This document shows positions 1-12,500 of a DNA stretch of 64,000 nucleotides, one piece after another. The notes under the pieces are model-generated. The model was not told where the DNA came from and did no database searches. It worked only from the letters and a program-made list of their open reading frames with translations. Location: positions 16,797,001 to 16,861,000 of the forward strand of contig JALDNG010000022.1 in assembly GCA_024349245.1 (NCBI GenBank), written 5' to 3'. This stretch comes from Neodontobutis hainanensis (taxonomy: Eukaryota; Chordata; Actinopteri; Gobiiformes; Odontobutidae). The position numbers were made by a program, and so were the translations under genes. How positions within the stretch are numbered: the stretch's first letter is position 1; every line of letters begins with the position of its first letter.

Positions 1-1014
1 ACACTGCAATGTGTTTTTTCTAAACGGCCAAAGATATGCATGCATGGGTGAAAAGTTTGAAGTGAATGAATGTGAATGTCTGTCAGTTTGTGTTAAACCC
101 ACAAACAACTCCATCATATGCCCAGAGCTGCTCGTTTAGGGTTCTGCCTGAAAACCATAAAAGACAAACTTTAGAAACTGAATCAATAACATTTGTAGAA
201 TTTCTCATGGTGTAGAATATTAATATTTTAAAAGATATGATTGACCCCTGAAGCGTCTAATCTTTGAATTTATTAAATATTTTGTTGTTTCAGGAGAATA
301 ATGTTTTGTATATCATGTATATGCAGTAGAAAATTAAATCAATGGAGTGGATGACTGACAATACTTTTGTATAATTTTTATAGAAAATGAACTTCTTAGA
401 GCATGACTGTCTATAAATGTGTTATTGATTTTGTCAATAGGTGAGCAGCCTCAATATCTCCTCTATCTTTCTTTGTCAAAAAAATAGTGACTCAAACAAG
501 ATCTTAAACTGAATGATCAAAATAATAATTTAATATATACGCAACCCACCAACCATTATTCTGTTCCAATCTAACCTCTTAACCCCTTTTAATGCTGTTT
601 TTTTTTATTAATTATCTGAATATGTGGACTATGATATGTGCAATAGGGATAAATAAGCACGGCAAAGACAAATGTAATCTTAAGGGCCAAAAGTGTATCA
701 CGTATTACCAGTTAGTGCAGAAAGATTTTTTATAAATGCTAATACAACATAAAAGACAGGAATAAGGAAATTTATACAATGTTTAAGAAAATAATGTCAT
801 ACATTTGATCGATTTTTTTAAATTAACAGTAAAATAAACCTGGTTGTAACATAATCGTATAAGAGAGAATAAGATTGGATTGGACTCTTTCCAATATTTG
901 GTTACTATCACTAAACCAGGACTTTTACAAAAACAATGATGCATATTAATAATATGCTTTAGTAATAAATGTAGTGTCCACTGAATGTGACCTCTGATTA
1001 CCTTTGTCCCAAAG
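1..1014. other. non-coding lead-in, probably intron of the CD45-like gene
   Basis: AT-rich sequence with no convincing exon or recognisable repeat. It precedes a phase-1 acceptor at 1014/1015, so it is most likely intronic sequence of the CD45-like gene whose 5' end lies outside the window. Confidence 0.4.
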
Positions 1015-4000
1015 CTTATTACACTCCCAACCAGAAGAAAAATGGGACCCTGCCTAAACCCCTCACCGCCCCAAACAAACAGACGACAGGTGGGACCTCA
1101 CCTGAGTCCACCTCAAACACCACCAAACAGACGACAGATGAAAACTCACAGGATAGAAAAGGAATAATGTTTCTGTCATATCAAATTAAAATAGTTTTCT
1201 TCTGTTTTCAGTTGTAGAGACAACAACAGGAAAAAGCACTGATAGTTGTAAGTATCTTGTGAACTGTCTTTAGTGGCAGATATGACTAAAGCTCTGTCAC
1301 ATTATCTTTAATTTAGAAACAGAAACAGTGTGTGTTTTCCAAACATGTTGGACCCATATTACCAACACTCTAAAGAATTATGACCCAACTTTGTGTCTGG
1401 TTCAAAAACGTTTGGTACTTTCTTTTGTAAAGAGTTTGGTCTTTTAGGGTTTTAATTACCTTTTGCCTATTTTTCTACTTAAAAAAAAAAGAAAGCATTA
1501 TTTTCTTAAAGCTATGCCATAGTTTTGTGTCTTTTTGATTTTTATTGTTAGAACAGTTATTCCTGTTTACTGTTGTTTTTCTTGCTTCTGAACAGCATTT
1601 TTCCAGTAAAATGTCTATGAACTAACACACTCTTTATTCTTAACTTTAACAAAAAATAGTAAATTGGCGACCCACCTTTGGGCCTCGACCCAGTGTTTGA
1701 GAACCACTGCTCTATTCACTCATTCTAATAAAACAAGTTACATTTAAAACAGCATCTAAGACATTCAATATTAAATACTGGACAAAATATTGAGGAACAG
1801 AGAGTAATGTTCTGTGTCTATTTTTCAAAGAATTTTAGTCAAATAAGCACAGCATTTTAGACAACCGACACACACTACCTTTATGTCTTTTCACAAATAA
1901 TATCACCTATTATGTCTGTTTTTTGTCATTGCTGTGAATATTCTAGAGATATGTATGTCTTGCATTCTACTCATTCTTATTTCAATGATAAAATGATGCT
2001 GCTCCGTCACATGTTTAATAAATGTGTTGCAGGTCGTTACTCAGTGGAAGACATAGAGTTTGGTTTTCAGATTAAACTGATTAACTCTTTGGGTGGTGAC
2101 TTCAGCCTGAACATCAATGAACAAAATCAGACAGTTCACATCTTCTCAAATTCATCACATGACGTCACTGATCTGAAACCTTGTACGGATTATATGGTGA
2201 GACTTTGGAGAAGAGGTGGTGTGACCTGTACAACTGAACGAAATGAAACGACCACAAGCGCAAATGAACCAAATGAAACGATCATGAGCACAATTAAACA
2301 AACTACAACGACTATTAGAACAAAGGACATGGGTGAGTAATAATCAGGGCTGCAGTAGCTCAGTGGGGAGAGCGGCCGTCCTTTGACTGGCGGGTGGGCG
2401 GTTCGATCCCCGCTAGAAACATCCCAAAACATCATAACACCCCCCTCTCCCCCACATACTGTCGTTGTGTCCTTGGGCAAGAGTTTAATGTATGTAAAGC
2501 ACTTTTCCACCTACTACAGTAGGTGAAAAGGCGCTATATAAAGATTATTATATTATTATCATCAGCAGTAAAGCGATATAAAGTGTCATTAATGTATTCA
2601 TGCAAGTTTCAAAAATAACAAGCTGACTTATATAAACATTAAAGTATTGGCCATTTTACCTCGTCATATTATAAGTTTAAAGCAGCTAATCCTACAGAGA
2701 GCACATACACAGGAAAGAGCTAAGTTGCTAATTTCCACCTGTCATCCCTGCACAGGTAGAAGTTACAATATAATATACTAAAACATTTATAGAAATTAGA
2801 CACATAAAAACCTTTATCTATTCTTTCTGCAAACATTCAGAAGTTATCAACTATAAAACAGGCACATTCACACACTCACATTCATTTACGGACACATACA
2901 CACATATTGTACAAGTTCACAAATGTGGACAGTTTAATGAAGTTTAACTAAAAATTAAACCAGGAAGAGAGCTTTATAACCACTTTTATCTGTTGTTGTA
3001 AATGATGTCTACATCTGATTTTTTTTGTTTATGGAGTATACTTTTTTTGTGAACTGACTTTAATAATAATAATAATAAGTAATAATAGATAAGTTTTATA
3101 TAGAACTTTTCAAAAGAATTCAAAGACTTTGTAAACACAGTGACATTGTGTCTTTGCATGTTTCAGTGAAAGAAGACATCACTTATGATGTTCACTCCAT
3201 TGGACGACTCTCCTACAACACGCTCTGGAACATCAGCTGTGCAGACATAACAACAAACACCAGTTCAGCCCAACCTTGTGAAAATGACCCTTGGCTCTGC
3301 TGCATTCAGGTTACGTCTGATGACATCTGCACAGACCTGACAACAACCTTCAACAATTTAAATTGCCCTTTAACAAAAAATGAACATCTGAGTGCTGGTA
3401 TGTGAGCGTACTTCTGTAAAACATGACATTTACACTGCACTTGTGAGGTTGTGTTTACATGCTGTCCTTTATTTCTCTCTAGAAAACTTTTTAAATCTGA
3501 TTGACCTAACGCCAAAACTTCAATATCCCGGTTTCAAATTTCAAAAAGGACATCCACCAAACATTACTCTAACGCTTCCTAAAAAATGCAACCTTACCGT
3601 TGATTACACTTGTGTTGGTAAGTCAAAGGTTAATAGATCTAAGAAAAAAATGTTAATGAACCTTTTTCTGTATTTCATGTATTTCATATGTTGTTTTTTG
3701 ACAGGCACAAAATCAAATAAAATCAAGGATTTGTCTGAACTGGAACCTTTTAATGACTACATCTGCACTGGTGATATAAAGGAAAATAACATTTTCATCA
3801 GTAAAACAAGTCCTGTCCGTGTCGACACTTCATGTGGTATGAACTATTGTATTAATGAGATGAAATCTTTTGGTAAAACACTTTTTGAGGATTAAGATAA
3901 TAGTAGACATTTTAACTTGTGTTTTCCAACAGACCTTAGATTATCAATAACGAGAGACACTCCGACTGATACGTTTGTTGACCTGAGTTGGACACCAACA

Positions 4001-7000
4001 AGTGACAACTGCCAGAATATTGCTCACCTTAAATATCAGTGTCATTGTTCTCCTTCCCAAAGTGGTGGTAAGTACAGTTATAGTTGCCTTAAACTGTTTC
4101 AAAGCAGCATTTTATTTACTATTACTGCATGCCACTAAAGAAAGAATTATCTTGTGAACATTCATTGTCAAAGTAATGTTTAATATCAGTGCCTTTTGTT
4201 TTTTGGGTCATATTTTGCTCCAGAACATGACCATTATATTAAAAGCCTATAATATAATTGAGAAACAAAAATGTAAGGCGGCAAACTGATTTATTAAACT
4301 TTTTAAATTGTATTCAGACCACTTAGATAAGTGTTTCCGAATCAACACATGACATAAAGTTTTATTTGACTGTGACAAAGCTAATATCAGATATTCTTCA
4401 CAACAGTACAAACCACAGAAACAACCTGACACAAGCTGAAGCATTATAGAACATGAGAAACATACTTATATCTGCTTTGAAACAAACGTAAAAGAGTTTT
4501 AACACTGTTCAAGAGAGGCTCAGTGAGTTCAGAGTGACACTACTGCTTTTCCATTCTGTCCACACAAAACATTTAAAGTAAAGAAGCTGCCATTGGGCCT
4601 TGATCTCTAGAAAATCAGGCAGAGGTTTAAATATGCTACCTTTTAGTTTTTGGACTGCGTCTGTAGCATTTACTCGACTTTAGAGCTACTGCTATAATTC
4701 ACTTTAGTTTTACACTCGAGTCCCTTGTGTTGCATATTTTTAGTGTTTGCTTCTGATTCCAAATATTTTGTGTAAAATACAGGCAATAGGCTTTTTACTC
4801 TAAATTTAAAACCTTACAAAAAACCCTGTATTTATAATTGAGGTCTGAAGGAAGCCTTGATGATTTTAACAATCTCCCATTGTTTATGATTCACACAGTT
4901 TCTGCACGTAAAAGCTCTCCAGAATCTGATGAGAAATATTGTACTGTTACTGGGTTGGACCCATATAAGGAATATAGATGTGAAGTCAAGACCTTCTACA
5001 AGGACCATGATGTACAAATTCAAGACAGTCGAACAATTTGGACTGAACAGGGAAGTAAGAAAAGTGCTCACAATGTAATATTATAAACCATCACTCTAAA
5101 TGAAATATATTTCAATGTTTTCATCCACTGTTTTTCTTATTTTATTGCAGTACCAGACCATGTTGGTGAACTAACAGTGAAAGTTCCTGAGAATAATGTG
5201 ATCACAGTGACTTGTCGTGGGATCAGTGACTTTAAGGGACCTCCCGGAAAGTACAGAGTGGCTCTTTACCTCGATGCTGATGTTGTACAAGCCTTTGAGA
5301 ACAAGACCTGCAACTTTAAATTCAGAGATCTAAAATACTCCACAAAGTACAGAGTAGAGGTTTGTAAACTCATTGTTGTGCTTACTTTTACTTACATTTA
5401 AATCCATTTTAATTTAGGTCTATTTATTAGTGTCAGTTTACATGGCACTGCTGTATATACAGGGTTTATTATACTGGATATCCAGGACAATGCTTGTAAA
5501 AGAAACAGTTTTGTCCATCCTCTCTCCAGTGGGGAAAACATTAATATTTTAATAATCATAAGATGCACATTATATGAATTTGTTGTATTGTCTTCAGTGA
5601 GATGTGATTGTCTGGGAGTGCCAATAACAGAAACCTGTACATTCAACTAACCAAAGAAAATAATTCAATGCTGGTGAAAGGAAAAGTATTTATTTAAAAA
5701 CTCCTCCATTGCTGTAGAGGGCCATAGGTGTGGGTTAATAGAGATTTATGCCTTGAACAATAAAACCAAGCAAATCCTTTTTTGACCAAGCACTTGTCTT
5801 AAAAAGATCAACTAACTACTTTTACCCATTTGATATTTGCCTTATTTCAACTCATCCAATTAAAAAGTCTGCAGAGTTTAAAGACAGAGGTTGCTCAGTT
5901 TGGGTGAGAATCAAACACATCTAATTCCTTTCTTTATTATATACAGTATTGTTCAAAATAATAGCAGTACAATGTGACTAACCAGAATAATCCAGGTTTT
6001 TAGTATATTTTTTATTGCTATGTAGCAAACAAGGTACCAGCAGTAGATTCTCAGAAAACAATCAAGATCCAGCATTCAGGACATGCACGCTCTTAAGGCT
6101 GCGCAATTGGGCAATTAGTTAAAAAGGGTGTGTTCCAAAAAATAGCAGTGTCGGCAGTTGACTGTACAAACTCAAAACTATTTTGTACAAATGTTTTTGT
6201 TTCTAGGATTTAGCAATCCTGTGAATCACTAAACTAATATTTAGTTGTATGACCACAGTTTTTTAAAACTGCTTCTCTGTGTGGCACCTCTCAGCTGTTA
6301 TCCCACTCCATGATTATTTAACAACATTCCACAATTCATTTACATTTCTTGGTTTAGCTTCAGAAACAGCATTTTTGATATCACCCCACAATTTTTCAAT
6401 TGGATTTAAGTCCGGGGATTGGGCTCGCCACTCCATAACAATAATTTTGTTGGTTTTGAACCAAGACTTTGCTTGTTTACTTGTGTGTTTGAGGTCATTG
6501 TTTTGTTGACAACCATTTCAAGGGCATTTCCTCTTCAGCATAAGGAAACATGACCTCAAGTATTCTGACATATGCAAACTGATCCATAATCCCTGGTAAG
6601 CGATAAATAGGCCCAACACCATAGGATAAACATGCCTTACACTTTTTAATCAAAGTGTGTTTCTTGTATCTTGAACGACCATTTTCTTCAGGCTTTCAAA
6701 TGCATGTTCAAAAGTGCTGGAGGCTACATCCTTAAATAGGGGCCACCTGATTTTTCACCAAATTTATGACCTCAGTAATTGAATGTGATTTAATGTAATT
6801 TATTTTTTCTTACGAGCATGCATATAATGAATGCTGGGTCTTGTTTGTTTTCTGAGAATCTATTGCACCTACTGGTAACTTGTTTACCACTTAGCAATAA
6901 AAAATATACTATAAACCTGGATTATTCTGGTTAGTCACGTTGTACTGCTATTTTTTTAATTATACTGTAAGTGGAGCTAGACCAGAGACACACCAAGACT

Positions 7001-7552
7001 AAAAGTAGTAGTGAATAAGGAAGTGGACAATTTATCCACTGTAAATACTTTAATGGACAAAATAGAACTAAACCAGGTCCAAACGGAGTAAACAAGGGCT
7101 AAAGCAGGTCTAACCTCAATTTCCAAAAGAGGTCTAAACATTTCAAAGGTCTCCAGCCCATGCCTGATCATTTAATGAGCTTTGATTTCAAACAAAAAGC
7201 CAATATTTCTCAAAGTAGTAGCTACAATAAATACAAAAGAAATTAATACAACTATAACAACATTTTTGCCATCTTTCCAGGTGACTGCTTTTAATGAAAA
7301 ATATTCCGGCTCTCCGAGACAGAAAACTGTCGCCACCCTGGGTATGTACTTCTATCTCTTCTTATAGAAAAAATCTTTTATATTTTATATAAAAAGATTA
7401 TACTTCCACTGTGAGATATGAGATGAAAATTTTATTTTTACTTTCCAGACTATTGGATCGATATGAAAACGTTGATCATCATCCTCCTTATGTCGTCAGG
7501 AGGGGTTGTACTTCTTCTCACGATTTACATTTTGGAGCACAGCATTTCATAG
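1015..7552 (+). CDS. ptprc: CD45 (PTPRC)-like receptor, ectodomain and transmembrane exons only; 5' partial and apparently without phosphatase domains
   Basis: CD45 is a leukocyte receptor tyrosine phosphatase that acts on Src-family kinases. Exons read here: 1015-1089, 1212-1247, 2033-2332, 3167-3397, 3483-3617, 3705-3836, 3933-4067, 4851-5054, 5151-5359, 7281-7341 and 7449-7551. All junctions keep frame; most are phase 1, and the one after 5359 is phase 0. The first two are Thr-rich mucin-like exons, like the variable N-terminus of CD45. Then come Cys-containing fibronectin III-like modules, with LKPCTDY in the 2.0 kb exon and LDPYKEYRCEV in the 4.9 kb exon. The membrane-proximal module (NKTCNFKFRDLKYSTKYRVEV at its heart, one residue trimmed: KTCNFKFRDLKYSTKYRVEV) matches the CD45 pattern C-x-F-x(2)-K/R-D-L-x-Y-S-T-x-Y. 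The last exon encodes DYWIDMKT and then a hydrophobic membrane helix, LIIIILLMSSGGVVLLLTIY. The exon can either splice at TA/gtaaga or read into TAG at 7550-7552. No juxtamembrane or PTP exon is visible downstream. The acceptor at 4850 is weak. Family assignment is fairly firm; functionality is doubtful. Confidence 0.72.
2347..2560 (+). mobile_element. tRNA-derived SINE in an intron of the CD45-like gene
   Basis: The head has an RNA polymerase III A box (TAGCTCAGTGG) and B box (GGTTCGATCCC) at tRNA-like spacing. The tail has the fish SINE phrase gttgtgtccttgggcaaga and ends in gcgctatataaag followed by an ATT-rich stretch. The tRNA structure is degenerate, so it is not a functional tRNA gene. 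Confidence 0.8.
5943..6971 (-). mobile_element. internally decayed Tc1/mariner element with long terminal inverted repeats
   Basis: The left end (5944 to about 6035, starting cagtattgttcaaaataata) and the right end (about 6885-6970) are near-perfect inverted repeats sharing gactaaccagaataatcc. The minus strand between about 6300 and 6450 encodes the transposase C-terminal signature (EW-R-A-QSPDLNPIE-like, with WGDIK and SEAKP equivalents), broken by stops. It lies in the intron between the last fibronectin exon and exon 7281-7341 of the CD45-like gene. Confidence 0.85.
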
Positions 7553-9580
7553 TAAGAACACATCGCTAGAAAAATCCACTAGTGTACATATTTTAATAGA
7601 GAATAAGGGTTCAAATCCAAACTGATATAAACATATATAATGTGTTCAGTTTATAACAAAGCTTTCTCAGTTCCTGTGCTTTATGAGAAATGTGTTGAAT
7701 AAGACCCTGTTGTGTTCCTTTTTGGTACTAAAAGCACCTGGCACCTCATTTAGAATTGTGTACCATTGTCGACAATAAGCCATTGTGAATCCCACAATTC
7801 AGCATATTTTTTGGGGTCTGAGGAATAGCTACAACTCAATTGTAAAATTAGGCTTTAAAATAACCTGTAATGGCCAGAGATCCGTTCTTTCACTTCTGGC
7901 AGAAGCAGAGCTGACCTGGTAAATGGTTCAGCCTTCTATTGTTGCACACTAGACTTTGGACAGGTCACACCCTAAATGTGAATGCACCTTATGCTCCTTG
8001 GCTGCCTCCAAAAGAGAAACAGCATGTCAACTTGCATTTCTTTTAGTTTTTTTATTTACATGTAGGACCATTTTTCTTCAAAAACACTGAGCCACAGTTC
8101 TAAGAGCCTTTATCAATTCTGAGTTCAACTGGTAGGAGCTGAGCTAACTCCTCCCTCCTCTAAAGGGAGGAGTTACCCTGAAACCAAACCTAATGGACCA
8201 GGTTGTTCAGTTCTCACAGTCGTTAGTCATGAAAGGGAGGTGTGACTCCATATGTGAGAGCCATTAAGGCTCAGGAGAGTCTTTACTGACACTGTTCCAT
8301 TCAGGTGAAAGGTGGTAAGTGCCACTGCCCCATACATATGCAGAGTCTTTAGTGACACTGTTCCAGTCAGGTGGGTGTTGTTCTAAGGTCAGGCTCTTAT
8401 GTTTTAGATTTAAGAACACTGTTGTAAATACTAGGCAACATGAATCTGAGGCCACCTCCTCTGTTCAATAAGGGCTTTTGCATTTTCACATTGAGTCCAG
8501 ATGCTATTACTTAAACTTTATTTTACTTTATAAACTTTATTTATGTTGTATACAGCTGTTAAAGAAAAAACTACCAAAACATTTGATCTATTGAGAGTTA
8601 TTTTAAAATGGGATCAGATAATTTTCTGAGTACAAGAGGATTGTAAAACAGCAAACAAAGCTCTTCAAGTCCTGTGGTGGTTTTATTTAGGGAAAAAAAT
8701 GAAGCCGCCAGAACGAGAAATACAGAAAAGCAGAGTTTGGCACAAAAATATCAGGAGACAAAAGGCAAAATGGTCAGAATTAGAAAAACCTTGGACATCA
8801 ACATTAACCACTGTAGACAAAGTAATAATTATAAGCAAAAGGGTTGAGCAGGAAAAACGAATCAACTAATAGTTCTGTCACTCATCTGTAAGTCCCTCAA
8901 ATAACCATGGTTCTGCTCAAGATGTCTAAAAAACATGTTTCGACTTATTTTGTATAATCAGATTTGATTTCAGAGGTTTATACAATGATCACTTTTATTG
9001 CCTACTAAATACTGTATATGATATTTCTTTAAGACAACTCAAAACATTACAGCCTGCATATTCATTTGGGAAAACATAACTCAACTGTAATTCCACTCAT
9101 TTAGCAGAGTTTGTGTTACATTCTCTAGACACAAAGAACAAACATATATCACATCATCAACATTCGATCTGCAAAACCACTGCCTCAGGAGCAAGCCAGT
9201 TTTACAAATGACTCAAAATATAGACCGCAGAAGTAAATGAAGACCAAAATACAGTTATGTATTGGCCATGTTTATGAAGCCAGAAGTGACTTCCATATTT
9301 GAAAAAAAGAACAAAAAAGAAAAAAAAAGAAAATTTGGAGTAATGTCTTGTTAATTGGTGTAATAATCTTCTCATAGCCCTCAAAAATTTTCAAAAATAA
9401 TGCCTTAACCAACAGCCCTAAAGAACATTTAACATTGTTAGAAAGAAAATTAAATTTATTTTCTTTATTTGGAGTTAATAGAACACAGCCCTGGGACCCT
9501 TCATTTCTACTGTGAATGTGTAGAACTCAAACATCATGCATATTTCCTGTGTAGAAGATTGTTGACACAGTGAAAACAGT
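7553..9580. other. intergenic; no exon recognised, contains a hairpin-bearing dispersed repeat
   Basis: I looked on the + strand for CD45 cytoplasmic exons and saw none. About 8080-8460 resembles a dispersed repeat that recurs at about 56770-56990 (both have tttatcaattctgag, gagctgagct, and a CAGATTCATGTTGC-type end, inverted in one copy). It includes a hairpin with 11 bp perfect arms AACTCCTCCCT / AGGGAGGAGTT at 8146-8156 and 8164-8174. The last few hundred bases, up to 9580, are probably ttc14 3' UTR. Confidence 0.5.
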
Positions 9581-12500
9581 TTAGTTCTTTGGCCTGACTC
9601 CTTTCTCCTTCTCAAACTGCTCGATCTGACTGAATATATTAAGTAAGTTTGGCGGAAGAGACTTCTTGGGGTTTTCCTGTTTATCATTGTCGTCCGCTCT
9701 TGTGTTACTGCTACTACTTCCCTTCTGCGACTCCCCATTTCCCTTTTCGGACCTACCACCATCAAATGAGCTCCTCCTTGACGAGTCATTTCTGGACAAC
9801 TTGGGATAGTCGGACTGGAAACTAGACCTCCGAGAGTACTCTGAATCTGCCGATGAACATGACACACGCCGTTTTTCCTGAAAGCTATCCCTCCTTTTTG
9901 GGTCACTATCCCGTCTGTCTTTCCAATTATTGTCCCTATTACTAGAACTATCACTATCTTTCCTTTTTCGCATCTTATCTTCTCTAATCGTTTTTTTCAG
10001 GTTTGTTTCCTCTTCATCTGAAGCTGCTGACATTGAGATCTTTCTATCTCTGCTTTTCATGAACTCATCCCGTGCACCAAAACCCGGGCCTCCCTTTTGG
10101 TTTAGGAAGGTAGCTGAAGTATTAGGAGGCGCGGGATACCACTCCACTTCTTCCTCTTCCTGTTTGTTCCTCTTACCCTCGTCACTTTTTCTGCTCTCCT
10201 TTGAAGAAATTCGGCGATGGCGCTTACTGGACTTGCGTTTTTTCTTCTTTTTCTTTTTTTTAGATCTACGCGGTGAAGTAGAAGAGGACGACGATGACGA
10301 GTCACTTGAAGAAGAGGACGATGTGGAGGAGGACGAGGCTGACCTCTTACGTTTTTTCTTCATCCTGAAAAGACCATGCACTGACAAGTTATATCTGATC
10401 AAACAACAGTCAGTGAGGTTACAGTTTATACAGTTATATTAGCACTGGCAGCACGCATGTTAAAGGAGGGTTGGCTAAAATGGACAATGATTAATGTACG
10501 TTGAATTGTGCTTGTTTATCTTCTGGCTTTCAGCTTTCTTGAATATTTAAACGTGTTTCAAATAAAATTAATAAATGTGTGGCTAATAAAAACAGCAAAT
10601 ACAAGTCACCCACGAGTCATTAATTAATTCATCTTCTACCGTTTGTTATGCATGTCTGTACAGGTGAGAGGAATCCGTAAAGAACACTCAACTATACAGG
10701 AGATGCATAAACTACACACTATTACATTTCTTTCCTTTACGCAGACACTGGCCTGACAAAACACAAAACTTTATTCTGTAGCTTCACACCAGAAACACAA
10801 TGACCACTTAAAGAGTGTCTCTCATTTCTATTTAGTGCAACCTCATTCCCCTCCTTGCCATGATTGTGTTCCCTGCTCTCAATGAAACAAAGGGCTACAG
10901 TCTCTCCCTCAAAAAAAATAAAATAAAATAAAACATGATCCAATTGTTTGTCTAGAGCCTATTTTAAATAAACCATTTATAACAATTGTTCATAAATCAC
11001 AGGTCTTGCCTTTTCCAACAGCGCACTGTATGGGAAGTGTTTTACTCCACCACTTTTGAGTTCTGTGTCTCCTCACAAAAGCCTCCTGTTCTAACATCAC
11101 TCCTCAGAGCAGCGCTTTGGGACCGTAGTAATTATGGCACAAAGAGAATACCTTCCAGTTTGAAGCACTGAAAAGAAAATGAGACATACCCTCTCCAAGC
11201 TTCTCCCAACTGCAACCACACTGACTGTTATCAACTTTGGTTAAAACATTCCCCCATGTACAACGCACAACCACACTTCAAAATACCATTTAAAATAAAC
11301 CTGGAGAAAAAGAAATAGATCTAACTTACCTTTTTTCATCTTTCAATATTTTGCGCAACTTATCAGCACTCGTCTGACCGCTCTTGGGTTTCACCTGTTC
11401 CTTTTCCTTCGCCAGTGCTTCTTCTTTCAGGCGAATGGATTTCTTTACAGCAGCCACACGGGGCAAGGCAAAGTTTAAAATAAGCCGATAATCGCCCACA
11501 CAGAAAGGTAAAAATGCATGCAAACCGTACGGCGTTACATGCAGCAAAAAGGCCAGTAAAAACACAGCCAACATGTAGTCATGAAGTTAAATAGGACAAG
11601 GAAACAATGTGACCAGAAATCAAGTTTGAGAATGTCAGAAGCAATTTGGATGAGATAACATAAAAACGGACATTTACCAGAGAGAAGACGTGGCATTTAT
11701 CAAGTAGTAGCATTAAGAAGCAGACGGAGGAACAGAAACGTTTCCCCATCGGCACAGACAAGGTTTCAACATTACCGTAATTAAAACAGGGATTCACCAC
11801 AGGATCCAGTCGAAGATGTGGTGTCATTATTGTTGTTGGCAGTTGCATTTTTCAGCCCCACAAAGCAGATGACAAGTCCATGGCAACGGCAGGGTCAACG
11901 GGCACAGTCCCAGGGTCACAGACACATAAACCGAAACACTTCATCAGTATTACATATTGGACGGTTCGAACCGCTATAACGTTACATCATGTGACAGTCA
12001 TTCAAAACTTTGATTGTTTAGTATTGTGTAAATGTGGTTCTAGTCAACACTTTCATAGTTCATTTATTTCTTACAGTAGATAACTGACAGCACACATCCA
12101 GTTTAAAAGTAACACAGACTTACACTGATAGCATTTTTAACACTTTCAATTACTTACTATCCCCAAGTGTTTCAGAGACCCCCTTTTACAAAATACTGAA
12201 CAATGTCTTTTTGTTAAAATTAGTTACTACAGTGAAAGCAAATCCACAACCTTGCATTTCTTTGATATATTTTAATAACAAATCATATCTACATCGCCAA
12301 ATACTGTGCATTCCCTAATTATAAATCAGAAGACAAAAAACTGTATAATAATTATTCGACTGATTTTGTATTCGCTTGTGCAAACTGCTTAAAAAATAGG
12401 GCATTTCATGAGATTTTTTTTATTGATGTGCAGAAAGTCAACTAATATTAATAGTTACACCTCAAAGATTATTTCAGTAGATTTTTGTCATTTTTAGTAG

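Noticed and set aside
2347..2415. Possible tRNA gene
   Set aside because: A and B boxes are present, but the stems do not pair well and a SINE tail follows, so it is a SINE head.
6279..6509. 76-codon + ORF, nearly the same as a minus ORF at 24.7-24.95 kb
   Set aside because: Both are antisense readings of the Tc1 transposase remnant; the similarity comes from the shared transposon.
9930..10442. 170-codon + strand ORF, acidic
   Set aside because: Antisense of the Ser/Lys-rich last exon of ttc14, whose minus-strand reading matches the family to its C-terminus.
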